Assembly: GCF_001425785.1 (NCBI RefSeq)
Contig: NZ_LMDI01000006.1
Coordinates: 1 to 64,000, forward strand
Reading direction: 5' to 3'
Length of the DNA: 64,000 nucleotides
From: Rhizobacter sp. Root1221
Lineage (GTDB): Bacteria > Pseudomonadota > Gammaproteobacteria > Burkholderiales > Burkholderiaceae_C
Made by a program: the position numbers and the translations under genes. The notes under the pieces were generated by a model. That model was not told where the DNA came from and ran no database searches. It was given only the letters and a program-made list of their open reading frames with translations. Of the stretch, positions 62,790 to 64,000 are shown one piece after another (position 1 is the stretch's first letter; each line of letters starts with the position of its first letter).

Positions 62790-64000
62790 ATGGATGCTGT
62801 TGCCCCTTCCCCCACCTGCCCCGTTCGCCGCCCCCACTACAAGCTGGAAGACAACCTGTGGGCGGAGGACGGCGTCGTGTTCCTCACGGGCACCCAGGCC
62901 CTGGTCCGGCTGCTCGTGATGCAACGCGCCCGCGATGCCGCGCGCGGCCTCCACACCGAGGGGTTCGTCAGCGGCTACCGCGGGTCACCGCTCGGCCTGG
63001 TGGACCAGGCCATCTGGAAGGCCGGCCAACGGTTCAAGGACGCGGGCATCCGTTTTGTCCCGGCGATCAACGAAGAGCTGGGCGCCACGCAGGTGCTCGG
63101 CACCCAGCGTGTCGAACTCGACCCCGAGCGCACGGTCGAGGGTGTGTTTGGCATGTGGTACGGCAAGGGCCCCGGCGTGGACCGCGCCGGGGACGCCCTC
63201 AAGCACGGCAATGCGTTCGGCACGTCGCCGCGCGGTGGGGTGCTGGCGGTGGCCGGTGACGACCACGGCTGCGTGTCGTCGTCGATGCCCCACCAGAGCG
63301 ACCACGCGTTCATGGCCTGGGGCATGCCGGTGCTGCAACCGGCCAATGTGGCCGAGTACCTGGAGTTCGGCCTCTATGGCTACGAGCTCTCGCGTTTCTC
63401 GGGCGCGTGGGTGGGGTTTGCAGCGCTGTCCGAGGTGGTGGAAAGCGGCGCCACGGTGGACCTGGACCGGGTCAACGCCCGCGCCGCGGCGTGGCTGGAC
63501 GCCGATGCCGTGCGCGAGGCCACCGGCCACCAGGCCCCGGCCGACGGCCTGCACATCCGCTGGCCCGACCTGCCGTCGCTGGCCATCGAGGCGCGCATGG
63601 CCGCGAAGCTGCAGGCCGTGGCGGCGTTCGCGCGGGTCAACAGCGTGGACCGGCACGTGATCACGAGCGCCCGCGCAACGCTCGGCATCGTCACCTGCGG
63701 CAAGGCGCACCTCGACCTGATGGAGGTGCTGCGGCGCCTGGCCATCACGCCCGAGATGCTGTCGCAGGCCGGCGTGCGCCTTTACAAGGTGGGCCTGAGC
63801 TTCCCCATCGAAACCACCCGCATGAAGGCCTTTGCCGCCGGGCTGGAGGAGATCCTCGTGGTCGAGGAAAAAGGCGCGGTGGTCGAGACCCAGCTGCGCG
63901 ACCTGTTCTACAACGCACCGGCCGGCGCACGCCCGGCGCTGGTGGGCAAACACGACCGCGACGGCCACCCGCTGGTGTCGGCCCTCGGTGAACTGCGCCC
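62790..64000 (+). CDS. Indolepyruvate ferredoxin oxidoreductase, N-terminal part (runs off the window)
   Basis: The first 403 residues of a large fused 2-oxoacid:ferredoxin oxidoreductase. MDAVAPSPTCPVRRPHYKLED start, then the IorA pyrimidine-domain block FVSGYRGSPLGLVDQAIWKAG, AINEELGATQVLGTQ and VFGMWYGKGPGVDRAGDALKHGN in part, AVAGDDHGCVSSSMPHQSD. It oxidatively decarboxylates indolepyruvate, phenylpyruvate or 4-hydroxyphenylpyruvate to the acyl-CoA. In Proteobacteria the protein is about 1150-1200 residues with TPP and gamma domains further on; these are outside the window. Confidence 0.93.
   Translation, partial: MDAVAPSPTCPVRRPHYKLEDNLWAEDGVVFLTGTQALVRLLVMQRARDAARGLHTEGFVSGYRGSPLGLVDQAIWKAGQRFKDAGIRFVPAINEELGATQVLGTQRVELDPERTVEGVFGMWYGKGPGVDRAGDALKHGNAFGTSPRGGVLAVAGDDHGCVSSSMPHQSDHAFMAWGMPVLQPANVAEYLEFGLYGYELSRFSGAWVGFAALSEVVESGATVDLDRVNARAAAWLDADAVREATGHQAPADGLHIRWPDLPSLAIEARMAAKLQAVAAFARVNSVDRHVITSARATLGIVTCGKAHLDLMEVLRRLAITPEMLSQAGVRLYKVGLSFPIETTRMKAFAAGLEEILVVEEKGAVVETQLRDLFYNAPAGARPALVGKHDRDGHPLVSALGELR

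Overview
The window is GC-rich (roughly two thirds G+C, strong third-position GC) and packed with genes on both strands. PEP-CTERM, HAF-repeat, Bug/TctC and DUF1697 proteins, a complete paa phenylacetate operon, a riboswitch-controlled hupE-cobW-cobN locus and AmpR paired with a class A beta-lactamase together point to a betaproteobacterium of the order Burkholderiales, perhaps near the Rubrivivax/Leptothrix/Roseateles group. That placement is inferred from gene content, not from a marker gene. I saw no rRNA, tRNA, CRISPR array, transposase or prophage gene.

Layout. 0-5.7 kb: small housekeeping or stress genes (DUF2277, GST, two tandem DUF1697, YceI, OsmC), a mannose-isomerase-like epimerase and a UPF0303 protein. 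5.8-14.1 kb: periplasmic glucan protein OpgD, then a polyol operon (binding protein, two permeases, ATPase, D-arabinitol 4-dehydrogenase, AraC regulator). 14.1-16.3 kb: class A beta-lactamase lipoprotein divergent from AmpR. 16.3-24.4 kb: mixed metabolic and regulatory genes, including a PEP-CTERM protein, an EamA transporter with a palindromic operator, and ribH behind an FMN riboswitch. 24.4-26.5 kb: a GDT1-type Mn exporter and a hydroxyacid dehydrogenase behind a yybP-ykoY (Mn) riboswitch. 27.1-34.6 kb: a cobalamin riboswitch ahead of hupE, cobW, cobN and a chelatase AAA gene whose 3' end carries a textbook -1 frameshift signal leading into a von Willebrand A domain.

35-43.3 kb: carboxylesterase, a substrate-binding protein paired with a hybrid histidine kinase, an esterase that has lost its nucleophile serine, SodC and a degenerate kinase/receiver protein. 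43.3-45.1 kb: Lrp regulator divergent from 4-hydroxyphenylpyruvate dioxygenase, with two matching operators. 45.1-52.2 kb: a sugar-acid regulon (dehydratase, RraA-type aldolase, Bug protein, FCD-GntR regulator, TRAP transporter) tied together by two nearly identical operators. 52.2-64 kb: paaZ-E-D-C-B-A-K-G on the minus strand with a TetR (PaaR-like) regulator and operator, then DAHP synthase, another Lrp regulator, and the start of indolepyruvate ferredoxin oxidoreductase, which runs off the window.

Working together: indolepyruvate ferredoxin oxidoreductase can turn aryl-pyruvates into aryl-acetyl-CoA, which enters the paa pathway, and HppD takes the tyrosine-homogentisate branch. So 43-45 kb and 52-64 kb look like an aromatic amino acid catabolism neighbourhood. 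The most interesting single feature is the frameshift site at 33969-34024, which would let one cobaltochelatase gene produce both a small (AAA only) and a medium (AAA plus vWA) subunit.
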